A stretch of 64,000 bases of DNA from contig CBDFFZ010000023.1 of the NCBI GenBank assembly GCA_965246905.1, positions 1 to 64,000 of the forward strand, read 5' to 3'. The position numbers and the translations under genes were made by a program. The notes under the pieces were generated by a model that had not been told where the DNA came from, did no database searches, and was given only the letters and a program-made list of their open reading frames with translations. Shown here piece by piece: positions 34,204 to 42,110 of this stretch (positions are counted from its first letter, which is position 1; the number at the start of each line of letters is the position of its first letter). Source of the stretch: UBA1952 sp965246905. Its GTDB lineage: Bacteria > Bacteroidota > Bacteroidia > Chitinophagales > Chitinophagaceae.

Positions 34204-34342
34204 GCAGCTTGGGTATGTGCGGTAGCGTACTCGTGCCTGCTACGATAGACGATATCGCTACTCTCAATAACACTAATGCAGAAATAAAAAAAGGCACGAG
34301 TACACCCGCAGCACAAGGCTTTTGCGGCATACTCGCGCCCGT
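34190..34342. repeat. R2 element, copy d
   Basis: 153 bp with arms actggcgcgagcatgcagc and the complement of gcggcatactcgcgcccgt. Inner arms agcgtactcgtgcc / ggcacgagtac. On the minus strand the inner arm is followed by seven Ts, so a terminator role is also conceivable. Lies just after the Imm32-like gene. Confidence 0.85.
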
Positions 34343-34376
34343 ATAGATTTACGTAGAACCAATTCAAACTTTTAAG

Positions 34377-34619
34377 CTAGTGGGGAGAATACAGTATCTT
34401 TAATTGATTTATCAGTTTCATATCATCGCTTAAATTTTGTTGGTTTGAGCTTAATTCATCACCTCCCCAGTCAGGTGACATGAAGTGATGGTCGCAAACT
34501 AAATCACCGTTGATTAATCTTGTAAGCACACTTTTTAAATATTCTGCACCATTCTTATTAAGGTGGAGTTCTATTAATTCCCTTTTTTGGTCAAATTCTA
34601 ATGTTAATAATTTTTCCAT
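34377..34619 (-). CDS. Imm32-like immunity protein
   Basis: 80 aa. LTLEFDQKRELIELHLNKNG, then AEYLKSVLTRL, DHHFMSPDWGGDELS. The beta-strand, helix and SPDWGG(N/D)EL layout fits Imm32. It starts 7 bp after the stop of a toxin stub and is followed by R2d. Its toxin has been lost except for 28 codons. Confidence 0.65.
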   Translation of the reverse strand: MEKLLTLEFDQKRELIELHLNKNGAEYLKSVLTRLINGDLVCDHHFMSPDWGGDELSSNQQNLSDDMKLINQLKILYSPH

Positions 34620-34626
34620 AACATAA

Positions 34627-34713
34627 TTATTTTAAACGAGTATACATTTTTTTTGAGCCGTCTAAAAAGTACTTAACTTTTTCATACGGAGGATGACCAT
34701 TGTGAGAGAGCCA
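34627..34713 (-). pseudogene. 28-codon toxin stub upstream of Imm32-like gene
   Basis: Open from a TAG, reading WLSHNGHPPYEKVKYFLDGS and KKMYTRLK to a TAA 7 bp before the immunity ATG. It lies between R4 and the immunity gene. Too short for a family call, but the polar, aromatic ending is typical of toxin tips. Confidence 0.5.
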
Positions 34714-34747
34714 CTAAACGACGCACCTTACTCCTCTGAACAAGCAA

Positions 34748-34852
34748 AAATAAAAAGGGTTCAGGTAAAGCATACAGCTTACCCTAAACCCTTTGATGAG
34801 TAATGGCTCTCCGCAAGCCTCAGCGTTCAAAGCCTATGCCTCAGGCTTGCGG
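34748..34852 (-). repeat. R4: terminator hairpin plus second hairpin
   Basis: 34752-34793 pairs aaagggtt with aaaccctttg and ggtaa with ttacc; on the minus strand it is followed by TTTTTATTTTT, a terminator for the gene at 34864. The second hairpin, ccgcaagcct (34811-34820) with aggcttgcgg (34843-34852), has a long loop. Seen once in the window. Confidence 0.7.
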
Positions 34853-34863
34853 TAGCGAGGGTC

Positions 34864-35121
34864 TTACCCTTTTTTTATTATCAATTCTAATGAACCTTCT
34901 TCTAATGAATTATTTTCATCAAAATGTAGATGATAACCCCTTGGCACTTCATCTTCTGCTAAAGTAAGTAATTGTTTTGCTAAAGAAATCAATCCTTCTT
35001 TATTGGCAATGAGGTTGATAGCCCCCTCAATGCTTTTAATTTCAATTTCAAAGCCAAATTCCCATTCTGATTTGAACCCTGTTTCTATTGAGTATTTAGG
35101 TATTTCTAATTTTACTTCCAT
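34864..35121 (-). CDS. Imm32-like immunity protein
   Basis: 85 aa. EFGFEIEIKSIEGAINLIAN, KEGLISLAKQLLTLAE and GYHLHFDENNSLEEGSLEL fit the Imm32-like pattern of a strand, a helix and a histidine-bearing strand. It begins 8 bp after the stop of a 46-codon stub and is followed by R4. No carrier toxin remains. Distantly related to the neighbour at 34377. Confidence 0.55.
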   Translation of the reverse strand: MEVKLEIPKYSIETGFKSEWEFGFEIEIKSIEGAINLIANKEGLISLAKQLLTLAEDEVPRGYHLHFDENNSLEEGSLELIIKKG

Positions 35122-35129
35122 AATCTAAA

Positions 35130-35270
35130 TTAATTTATTAGGTAAATATGAAAATTTTGACCAACCATCATTTTCCCAGCTTTTGCTGGATTAGGTACTA
35201 AATTCAAGTTGTTCGAGGTTTTCCGCAGGACACCTCGAACACGGGATAAGTTACCAATTGTAACGGTTGT
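35130..35270 (-). pseudogene. 46-codon toxin stub read through an R3 hairpin
   Basis: Open from a TAA, reading TTVTIGNLSRVRGVLRKTSN then NLNLVPNPAKAGKMMVGQNF and HIYLIN to a TAA 8 bp before the Imm32-like ATG. The R3 hairpin at 35211-35240 is part of the frame (RGVLRKTSN). The same frame is used through the R3 copy at the WHH cassette. Confidence 0.55.
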
Positions 35271-35457
35271 TTATTATTCTCAGCCGGCTTCTCCTATCAC
35301 CATTTCAAATGGCTGTCTATCACGCGTTCGAGGTGTGCTGAAAAAGCAACACCTCGAACAACTGGTAATTTAATGAGCTTAATAATTTTATAATTAAAAT
35401 GCCGTTACAAAGGGCGCTTTAAAAAAGTTCGAGGTGCTCTTGCGGAACACCTCGAAC
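35211..35457. repeat. R3 cluster: three ~30-bp hairpins
   Basis: Copies at 35211-35240, 35326-35359 and 35427-35457, each gttcgaggt...acctcgaac with a short variable middle (for example tttccgcagga, gctcttgcgga). A fourth copy is at 42657-42686. They fill the gap between the immunity genes at 35505 and 34864. The size and structure resemble REP/REPIN-like intergenic hairpins. Confidence 0.85.
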
Positions 35458-35504
35458 AAATAGGCTTGTGAGGCACTGGCCACAGGCGCCACACTGGCCA
35501 AAGC

Positions 35505-35819
35505 CTAATAATTGGCCTGTACCAGCACAGGACTTATTTTTTGATAAACCAAGTTACTTAGAGTAGAAATTTTATATCCAATTTCAATCAATGGTTTCAA
35601 AATACAATCATTTTTTTGCATTGATGAATACTCTGCAATTATGTCGTCGATATACTCTTCTTCTATTGTAGTTTTTTTCTCTAAAACAATTTTAACTTGT
35701 ATTTCTCCATTATCGAGAATGTCAAAAGATACGCTTTCAAAGTTGTCATTGATATTTCTGTGAAGTGCGTCGCAAAGATTACAACTCTGATATTTTATTT
35801 CTATCGTATTTCTATTCAT
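35505..35819 (-). CDS. Putative second immunity-type protein of a pair
   Basis: 104 aa, overlapping its upstream neighbour by 4 bp (ATGA). Weak resemblance to that neighbour (FDILDNGEIQVKIVLEKKT against LDISYEKKERTIHIQIVLLD) suggests an old duplication. No family recognised. R3 hairpins follow. Confidence 0.55.
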   Translation of the reverse strand: MNRNTIEIKYQSCNLCDALHRNINDNFESVSFDILDNGEIQVKIVLEKKTTIEEEYIDDIIAEYSSMQKNDCILKPLIEIGYKISTLSNLVYQKISPVLVQANY

Positions 35820-36133
35820 AACTGTTCCGCTTTAGTAAATAATAAATGCTTTAGCCAGGTGTAATAATTAGGAGGCCACTCACCCTTACTTTCATTAAAT
35901 TTTTCTTTTGCAAGGTGTAACTGATGTATCTCTATAACGTAATCAGGCAAAGCTTGCGTAACTTTTCTTTTCCTTTGTTCGGGAAGATTTGTTCCATCCA
36001 ATAAGACTATTTGGATATGTATCGTTCTTTCTTTTTTTTCATAACTAATGTCTAATATGTTTGGCTCAGCACCAATCATAAATGCATTTATCAATGAATA
36101 GTGCAAGTCTAAGTATTGTGTATTATATTCCAT
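35816..36133 (-). CDS. Putative immunity protein for the 36139 toxin stub
   Basis: 105 aa from the ATG at 36133 (MEYNTQYLDLHYS); an in-frame TTG at 36151 lies inside the toxin stub and is less likely. It starts 5 bp after the toxin stop. Beta-rich N-terminal half and a charged C-terminus (GEWPPNYYTWLKHLLF). No family recognised. The immunity role is inferred from position. Confidence 0.55.
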   Translation of the reverse strand: MEYNTQYLDLHYSLINAFMIGAEPNILDISYEKKERTIHIQIVLLDGTNLPEQRKRKVTQALPDYVIEIHQLHLAKEKFNESKGEWPPNYYTWLKHLLFTKAEQL

Positions 36134-36138
36134 AATTA

Positions 36139-36333
36139 TTAAGGTTTCCAATATGGTGTTGTAGGAACAATGCTTGGACTTTTTGTTCCCTTGAGAATAT
36201 ATACATTCGTAAGTTGTCCAGAAATCCCTGCACCAAGATTAACATTAGTAGCTGTTACACCCTCAAATCTATATACAGGGAATCCAGCTTTATTCGCCAC
36301 TTTGGCGTAGGCTGAAGTATGAGGTTGCAGCAT
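36139..36333 (-). pseudogene. Toxin tip remnant, unrecognised family
   Basis: 64 codons (SAYAKVANKAGFPVYRFEGV, then TNVYILKGTKSPS, PYWKP). An in-frame TAG lies two codons before the ATG at 36333, so nothing links it to a carrier. R1d lies upstream. The end PTTPYWKP and 5-bp spacing to the immunity gene identify it as a toxin C-terminus. Confidence 0.55.
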
Positions 36334-36418
36334 AGCCGCCTACGTCGCGGCATTTTTCTAGCCTGTGGCTATTTCATACACCACAGACATATGTCCGTAT
36401 AGCAAACTAACCTTTTGT

Positions 36419-36530
36419 AAAAAAAGGACTCCGTCCGGTGGATTAAAAGCACGATTATGCTTCGCAACCCGGACAGAGTCCTTGATTTATTTTTAGGTTT
36501 AAGTGCTGCTATCGCGAACACATAAAAGAA
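36419..36530 (-). repeat. R1 element, copy d
   Basis: aaaaaaaggactccgtccgg pairs with ccggacagagtcctt; the inner stem is aagca/tgctt. The second hairpin is degenerate (ggtttaagtg...cataaaag). It follows the CdiI-like gene by 8 bp and ends in a seven-T run on the minus strand. Confidence 0.85.
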
Positions 36531-36537
36531 TGGGATG

Positions 36538-36837
36538 TTATTCTTGCAATTTTTTCATAATCATTTCTAGCCAATTAGACGTATCCTTAACAGTGTCAAA
36601 ATGGCGATTAGATGTTTCAATGATATCTTCCCAATAGCTGTCTACATGAAAAAAGAGTTTTTGTAATTCATTTTTTGCCTCCTCGAGATTTTTTTTTCCA
36701 ATTGTCGATTTAAGACAATCATTCTTATATTTAATTACGACCTCTTCATCACTAATATCTTCAAAATCAGCAGGCGGAAAATAGCCGCCAAAAAATTGAT
36801 ATAACTCTGGAAAATCTTTTTTAATACTGTTCTTCAT
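36538..36837 (-). CDS. CdiI-type immunity protein of the RNase A-like toxin
   Basis: 99 aa. The N-terminus FPELYQFFGGYFPPADFEDI is the signature of a contact-dependent growth-inhibition immunity family. Residues EEAKNELQKLF and the C-terminal helix fit. It begins 6 bp after the stop of the RHS fragment 3 toxin, whose tip is an RNase A-like CdiA-CT domain. A complete, probably functional pair, although delivery of the toxin by this truncated copy is doubtful. Confidence 0.72.
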   Translation of the reverse strand: MKNSIKKDFPELYQFFGGYFPPADFEDISDEEVVIKYKNDCLKSTIGKKNLEEAKNELQKLFFHVDSYWEDIIETSNRHFDTVKDTSNWLEMIMKKLQE

Positions 36838-36843
36838 AAATTA

Positions 36844-39800
36844 TTATTTTGCGGGATAAGCTGTTAAGACAAAATGGTTACCTCCCATTGGTTTTAAAAT
36901 GATTTTTGCATTTGTTAAATCAAGCAAGTCGCTCTGGCCCTTTTGAATTCCACGCCCGATTACCGTGCCATTACCCACATAATCAAGAACCAAATTTTTA
37001 GTCGATCCGCTCAAAAGCCATGTATTAATTTCTGTCGTTTTATCTTTTAGTGTTTCCATTACTACTCTATTTGCAGTAGCAAGATCTGTAAATGAGCTTG
37101 AGCCACTAATCTTACGACTTGCTGATAGCCTAGCAGCTAACTCTGCATCTGTTTTGCCAACATGTTTCTCAATTGCATGACCACCTGCCGCTTCTTGAGT
37201 TTCTAAGAACGTTATGGTAGGATTAACCTTAGCAGCCTGTTCATTCGTCAGCGTGTAAGTTAAAGAGCCATTTCGAGAACTTGAAACTTCTGCTTGAGTT
37301 GTATTTGATTTTAGTATTGTTAATGGTGCTTCAGTTTTCGCTATATATGGCTCCATTTGTGGGCTTACAGGCTCAGGTATACCTTTAACTGTTCCGGGAG
37401 TTGCCATCGCCATACCCATGTCGCCTATTTGGTCAAAAAGTGCTGCCCCCTTTTCCCCCTTCCAATAGTAGCCGATTGGAGCCATGATAGGGCTATTACG
37501 GAGGTGCTCGCCAAAGGCTTCGGAGTTATTCCCAGCCGGGCCGATAGTTGGCCCGCCCTGCCCAATAGTTCCATAAGGCAAATAATACGTTCCCAAAAGC
37601 GTAACTAACGTATCCTTTAGAACATTTGGAGGTGCGGGCTGGCTACTTAAATTATCCGCTGAAGATGGCGTTTGGGGCATATGAAAGTCATGATTATCCA
37701 TTTGTACAGGTGTAATACTGGACCCATACCCAAAAACTCCACCACCACCTGATGCATCAGATTTTGGTGTTGCCATCGGCGGATGCCAATCATCATTGCC
37801 CATTCCAGTACTATCGGTATTCATGATCGGGTTGCAGGTGCAATACTGATAAGCAGACCAACCTGCATACTTACTTTCCAGCGGGTCAACAGCAGTCCAC
37901 CTACAAAGCCACGGCGCATAGTACCGCGCACCATGATAGTTCAGCCCGCTTTCCTCATCCCGTTCCTTTCCCGTATATCTGTATCTCTTTGCCGCAGCAT
38001 TGATAGCAGAGCTTTTCGATTGGTAAGCCGTAGTCCCATAAGGATGATACTCTTCATAAGAAATGATCCCGCCACTCTCATTCAATTCAAGATTCGAGCT
38101 TTGCAAATGATTCGAATAGATAAATCTCGTAAGGTTCTGTTCTGTGCCCCCGTCATCAGTGTCCGTGCCTTCTGTTCTTATTTCGAGCATCGCTATCCTG
38201 CCCGTATTATCATTAATATGCACCGTGTCCCGCTCTACGATCTTTGTCCCCGAGCTGTCGTACTTCCGGTACCGCTCATAGCTGCCCAGATAAATGCGCT
38301 CTTCTATGCCGCCGCTCTTTTCTATTACCTTCCGTATCCGCTGCCCGCCCGAGTACTGATAGTATCCGTTTGTGGTGCCAGCCACTACCATGCTCAATTC
38401 ACTATTGCTGTTCCAGCCCATTGCAGAAAGATGCGGCATAGAGGTTATATTCCCCCTTGCATCATAAGTGTAGCTGTACGTGCTGCTGCCAACTGCTGTA
38501 CTGGCCAATCGGTTCGTGCCACTCGTGTAGTTAAAGTTTCTTGTATAATCCCCCGCGCTTGCACCGTCATGGCTCAGGCTCAGGATATTGCCTGCACCGT
38601 CATAGGCATAGTACTGCATGTAGTTCTGCAACGCATTGCTGTTGGCCGTACCGCTTCCCAGCCCGTCATTGTAATCATCATCCGTGCCGTAAGTGGCATT
38701 AGAGATCTGTTCCCTGCCCTTAGCTTTCGTAAGCCGGTAAAGACTGTCGTAGGTATAATCCTTCAGCGGCACAACGATCATATTACCTGTGAAGTAAGTA
38801 TCGGCCGCCTCATCCCGTATCCGCGTGATGTTCCCAACGGCATCATAGTAGTAATATACATCCGCAAGATCCGTCCACGCAGAGATGCCCGACCTCTTAC
38901 GCGTTGCCTGCCTTCTAAGTCTTTGCGTCAGGGCATCGTAGTAGTAAACCACTTTCGTGTCATTGCCATACCAGATCGTTTCCCGCTGACCCTTCGCATT
39001 GTAGTGAATATCCTGCACATAGGCATCATCCGCAGTTGCGCCCGGCAACCTCAGGTACACCGACTTCAGCATCCCGCCTTTATCATAGGCATGCCTCGTC
39101 CGGTAGCCGCCCACATCTGTTGCCGTCACCATCCGGCCAAGCGCGTCCGTCTTAGCCGAGGTTTCGAACACCTGCGTTTCCAGGAATGGCGGCGTTCCTG
39201 CCGACCAGTCCGCCTCACCTGCCTTATAGTCAGCAAGCAGCTTTAGGTAAGAGGCCAGCGGCTGGCCCTTGAAATCATATTCCGTTACGTAGTGCTTTCC
39301 GCCGCCATCATAGCTTTCCATCACCATCCCCCGCAGGTTCTTCGTGTAGTCCGCCGACGGGCCGTCTGCATACACCGTCTTCTCAGTCAGTTTCGATGTG
39401 CTGCTGCCATTGCCCGCTACCTCTTTGCCTGTCACCCGCCTTAATTCGTCATAGATCACCCGGTGGGTGCGCAGCTCTGCATCCCGGTGCCACAGGGGCT
39501 GTCCGCCAACATCGGTCAGCATCAATCCTTCACCACCATCGATACTGTACTGGTAGCACGGGCTCTTCAGCAGGTTGTACCTATAGGTCAAAGGCTCATG
39601 CCCATTGGCATCCGTTACCTTCAGCCGGTTGCCCATAATATCCAGCGTCTCATAGCTGTAATAACGCGGATCATCGCCTGTTGTAGTAGGGTCCACCTGA
39701 CGGTGCTGCTGCACCGTGAAGAAAGGACGGCCCAATGTGTCTAAGTACATCATCGACGGCGTACCCTTATGCAGCAGCGCCTTATTGTACGCATCCGCCT

Positions 39801-40740
39801 CATCGGCAGCCCCGTTCACGGCAGTGCTCAACGGCGCATGCTGCCATGTTGCATCGATCGTGTCATTCGCATCCCACACCGTCTGCGCCCAGCCGTCCCA
39901 TTCCGTATGGCTGCTGCTCCCATCCGGCATGATGGTTTTATAAAGCCTGCCCAGCGGGTCGTAGTAAAGCTCAGGGCTCACACCCATTGCCGCCGCCTGC
40001 GCTGCACTATCATACGCACCCGTGCCGCTGAAGTAGGGCTCGTACTGAAGCACCGCCTTGCCCTTATTGTTATACACCGTCTTGCCCGAACCTACCCAGC
40101 GCGGGTTGCCACTCTCGTCATCGGCCACCTGCGCCTTGTGCATCGCCACGCGCCCGAAGCCATCGCTGTAAGAGATCCGGATCACCACACCGCTCGCAGC
40201 ATTCGCTTCGTAATGCAGCTCACGCGCGATCATCGCCACCGCCGCAGGCTGACCGCCCCCGGTATCCAGCCGGTAGATGCACCGCCACGTAGCCCGACCC
40301 AGCAGCCCCTTCGCCGCCGACAGCAACCCCGCCGCAGGCGTGTGCTCATCCCAGAACACCCCCTGAAGCGAGGCATCGCTCATGCTGTCCGCCAGAATAT
40401 CCGCGCCGCTGAGCGTAGTTAAATAGTCGGCCTCCGTGCCCTTGCCCGTCACCGCCATGGCCACCGGCATGCCCAACGCATCACAGGCCGTAACCGTAAG
40501 GTTCTCGTTGGCATCCATCACCTCTTCCGGCTGCAGCGTCTGCCAGTTGTACTGCGTTACAGAGGCGGTATTGCCCAAGGCATCGGTTACCGATTCAGGC
40601 AGCAGGTAGTAAGGCGTACTGAGGTTATCGGCCGTCCACCAGCTAACCGTCGTCTCGCCGCCCCACGGATCTTTGAAGGCTGATGGCTGGTAGAAGCGGA
40701 CTTCCGGCGTGCTGCCGTAACGCGCCCTGCCCGAAGGCAC
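36844..40740 (-). CDS. RHS (TcC-like) fragment 3 with RNase A-like (CdiA-CT type) toxin tip
   Basis: 1298 codons from a GTG (PSGRARYGSTPEVRFYQPSA); homology to the TcB-TcC gene actually begins ~8 codons earlier (QLAGDTLNWW) and the frame is open into element R5, so this is a 5'-truncated duplicate lacking SpvB and the TcB propeller. RHS/YD repeats run to ~residue 980, ending at NTDSTGMGND. The tip (~982-1298) ends in GGHAIEKHVGKTDAELAARL, SSFTDLATANRVVMETL and NHFVLTAYPAK, the bacterial CdiA-CT RNase A-like fold with its catalytic His. Upstream parts are near-identical to the 45712-53205 gene, so it can donate the tip by recombination. Confidence 0.85.
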   Translation of the reverse strand: MPSGRARYGSTPEVRFYQPSAFKDPWGGETTVSWWTADNLSTPYYLLPESVTDALGNTASVTQYNWQTLQPEEVMDANENLTVTACDALGMPVAMAVTGKGTEADYLTTLSGADILADSMSDASLQGVFWDEHTPAAGLLSAAKGLLGRATWRCIYRLDTGGGQPAAVAMIARELHYEANAASGVVIRISYSDGFGRVAMHKAQVADDESGNPRWVGSGKTVYNNKGKAVLQYEPYFSGTGAYDSAAQAAAMGVSPELYYDPLGRLYKTIMPDGSSSHTEWDGWAQTVWDANDTIDATWQHAPLSTAVNGAADEADAYNKALLHKGTPSMMYLDTLGRPFFTVQQHRQVDPTTTGDDPRYYSYETLDIMGNRLKVTDANGHEPLTYRYNLLKSPCYQYSIDGGEGLMLTDVGGQPLWHRDAELRTHRVIYDELRRVTGKEVAGNGSSTSKLTEKTVYADGPSADYTKNLRGMVMESYDGGGKHYVTEYDFKGQPLASYLKLLADYKAGEADWSAGTPPFLETQVFETSAKTDALGRMVTATDVGGYRTRHAYDKGGMLKSVYLRLPGATADDAYVQDIHYNAKGQRETIWYGNDTKVVYYYDALTQRLRRQATRKRSGISAWTDLADVYYYYDAVGNITRIRDEAADTYFTGNMIVVPLKDYTYDSLYRLTKAKGREQISNATYGTDDDYNDGLGSGTANSNALQNYMQYYAYDGAGNILSLSHDGASAGDYTRNFNYTSGTNRLASTAVGSSTYSYTYDARGNITSMPHLSAMGWNSNSELSMVVAGTTNGYYQYSGGQRIRKVIEKSGGIEERIYLGSYERYRKYDSSGTKIVERDTVHINDNTGRIAMLEIRTEGTDTDDGGTEQNLTRFIYSNHLQSSNLELNESGGIISYEEYHPYGTTAYQSKSSAINAAAKRYRYTGKERDEESGLNYHGARYYAPWLCRWTAVDPLESKYAGWSAYQYCTCNPIMNTDSTGMGNDDWHPPMATPKSDASGGGGVFGYGSSITPVQMDNHDFHMPQTPSSADNLSSQPAPPNVLKDTLVTLLGTYYLPYGTIGQGGPTIGPAGNNSEAFGEHLRNSPIMAPIGYYWKGEKGAALFDQIGDMGMAMATPGTVKGIPEPVSPQMEPYIAKTEAPLTILKSNTTQAEVSSSRNGSLTYTLTNEQAAKVNPTITFLETQEAAGGHAIEKHVGKTDAELAARLSASRKISGSSSFTDLATANRVVMETLKDKTTEINTWLLSGSTKNLVLDYVGNGTVIGRGIQKGQSDLLDLTNAKIILKPMGGNHFVLTAYPAK

Positions 40741-40786
40741 CCACCAGTTCAGCGTATCGCCGGCGAGCTGGATGGGTTTAGTCTTA

Positions 40787-40890
40787 GGGCGTGCCCCGAA
40801 AAGGGGCCGCGCTATCCGTTCCTATCTTTTTGCCGCCTGCGCACAAAGCTGACGGCACAGCAAAAAGGATATCCACTGCTATAGCTCACA
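40787..40890. repeat. R5 junction element, copy a
   Basis: It begins gggcgtgccccgaaaaggggccgcgct-like: cccc/gggg and gcg/cgc pair. Then cctatctttttgccgcctgc and a partner arm ggcacagcaaaaaggata (a tttttgccg / cggcacagcaaaaa stem), ending in ccactgctatagctcac. It lies flush between the truncated RHS fragment 3 and R1e. Confidence 0.8.
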
Positions 40891-40891
40891 C

Positions 40892-41003
40892 AAAAAAAGG
40901 ACTCTGCCCAGTGGATTGAAGTATCATTGTACTTCGCAACCCGGACAGAGTCCTCAATTCATTTTTAGGCTTAAGAGCCGCTTGCGCGAGTTCTTAAACC
41001 AGT
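40892..41003 (-). repeat. R1 element, copy e
   Basis: Seven As, ggactctgcccagtgg, inner gaagta/tacttc, then ccggacagagtcct (40941-40954). The left stem has two changes (GCCCA for GTCCG) that weaken pairing. The second hairpin ttaagagccg...ttcttaaacc lies at 40971-41000. It starts 14 bp after the stop of the secreted protein at 41017. Confidence 0.82.
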
Positions 41004-41016
41004 CGGGAAAACAATT

Positions 41017-41499
41017 TTACCAACCAATAAAGTCCTCTATCTTGAACCTTTTGTTTTCAAAATCAATTACAAATCGCCATCCTTGATTCTCTTCAAATTG
41101 GGGAAATTTTTCAATTCCTACAATTCTCTTCTCAGTGAACTCCATTAAAAACACTTGATCAAAGTTCTGTATTATAACAGGCAAATATCTGCTTTTGATT
41201 TTTAAAAATCGATTAGTTTTTTTTATAACTTTCATCATTGTTTGCATTGAGTTTTTGTAAGGATAGTAGCCAATGCTAATTTTGTATGTCAGAAATTTAG
41301 GCTTGCCATTAAAAAAATATGGTTCAATGACTGCAAATGGGCTATCAGTTCCTATTCTACTAGCTAAAAAACTGTCAATATAACTTTCAGCCAAAGGAAA
41401 TATATGATATATTAATTGCCTGTTGGTATCAGGGATATGTTTAGCATTACAGTATAAAGAACTTAATGTAAGGACGGCTATAATTATTATTTTCTTCAT
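41017..41499 (-). CDS. Exported immunity-type protein
   Basis: 160 aa with a signal peptide (KKIIIIAVLTLSSLYCNAKH), unlike every other small gene in the array. No family recognised. The ATG overlaps the stop of a toxin stub (ATGA), and R1e follows, so it occupies an immunity slot. If it is an immunity protein, its toxin should act outside the cytosol, for example on peptidoglycan or membranes. An unrelated secreted cargo cannot be excluded. Confidence 0.5.
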   Translation of the reverse strand: MKKIIIIAVLTLSSLYCNAKHIPDTNRQLIYHIFPLAESYIDSFLASRIGTDSPFAVIEPYFFNGKPKFLTYKISIGYYPYKNSMQTMMKVIKKTNRFLKIKSRYLPVIIQNFDQVFLMEFTEKRIVGIEKFPQFEENQGWRFVIDFENKRFKIEDFIGW

Positions 41500-41567
41500 T
41501 TAATAGAATTTTGATTAACCATTATTTTTACAACATCTAGGATTCTTTGGCTAAAGTTAGCCCTACT
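41496..41567 (-). pseudogene. Toxin stub read out of R2e
   Basis: The frame leaves R2e as ...ASRANFSQRILDVVKIMVNQ and NSIK, ending in a TGA that overlaps the next ATG. It uses the same R2 frame as the EndoU fragment (HARAS...). About 23 codons remain of the toxin. Confidence 0.5.
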
Positions 41568-41715
41568 GGCGCGAGCATGCAGCCTGGCAATGTGCATTAG
41601 CGTGCTCGTGCCTACTACAAAAACAAAATCACTGTTCTAAATAACGCTAATTCGGGAATAAGAAAGGCACGAGTACGCTCGCAGCACGAAGGCTTTGCGG
41701 CATACTCGCGCCAGT
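41565..41715. repeat. R2 element, copy e
   Basis: 151 bp, nearly identical to copy a (about three differences by reading). Outer arms actggcgcgagcatgcagcc / complement of gcggcatactcgcgccagt, inner arms agcgtgctcgtgcc / ggcacgagtacgct. Lies downstream of the immunity gene at 41779. Confidence 0.88.
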
Positions 41716-41778
41716 AAAAGGGGCAACTTACCTTTGGTTTTTATGATAGTAACTTATACCAGTGAGCAACTGCTCAAA

Positions 41779-42090
41779 CTACGGCGTACTTAGATAAGAA
41801 TCGTTAATTGCATAATACAAAACAGCTTTAAATAAATAATTGTCAGTTATCAAATTTGGATTCCATTCTTTCCACACTTCTACAACTTCCTTTACTATAC
41901 TAACTTCAAGAAAGTAGTCGGCTGCATTAATATTTAATGGCGGTTCTTCTTCTTCGTCAAATTCGTATAAATATGTTATCGAAGTATAATCCCAGGATGG
42001 CTTCCTTATAACGTAAAGTACAGCCTGATCTGGATAACTATAAATATTGGAAATGATTTCTGATAGATTTCCTGATGTTATGCGATTCAT
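41779..42090 (-). CDS. Putative immunity protein of the WHH nuclease tip
   Basis: 103 aa, acidic (FDEEEEPPLNINAADYFLEV) with a C-terminal helical part (NYLFKAVLYYAINDSYLS). It starts 20 bp after the stop of the WHH nuclease cassette, the largest gap in the array. Acidic composition fits binding to a basic nuclease. No family name is claimed. Confidence 0.6.
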   Translation of the reverse strand: MNRITSGNLSEIISNIYSYPDQAVLYVIRKPSWDYTSITYLYEFDEEEEPPLNINAADYFLEVSIVKEVVEVWKEWNPNLITDNYLFKAVLYYAINDSYLSTP

Positions 42091-42110
42091 TTTATATAAA
42101 TTAAACGGTT

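Noticed and set aside
37783..39246. 487-codon plus-strand ORF
   Set aside because: It lies antisense to the RHS repeats of fragment 3, and similar antisense frames occur opposite the other RHS copies; it is a by-product of RHS codon usage.
31801..41715. R2 elements as integron attC sites
   Set aside because: Arrayed cassettes with long imperfect palindromes look integron-like, but the ends lack the GTTRRRY/RYYYAAC core sites, no tyrosine integron integrase is present, and genes are coupled in pairs.
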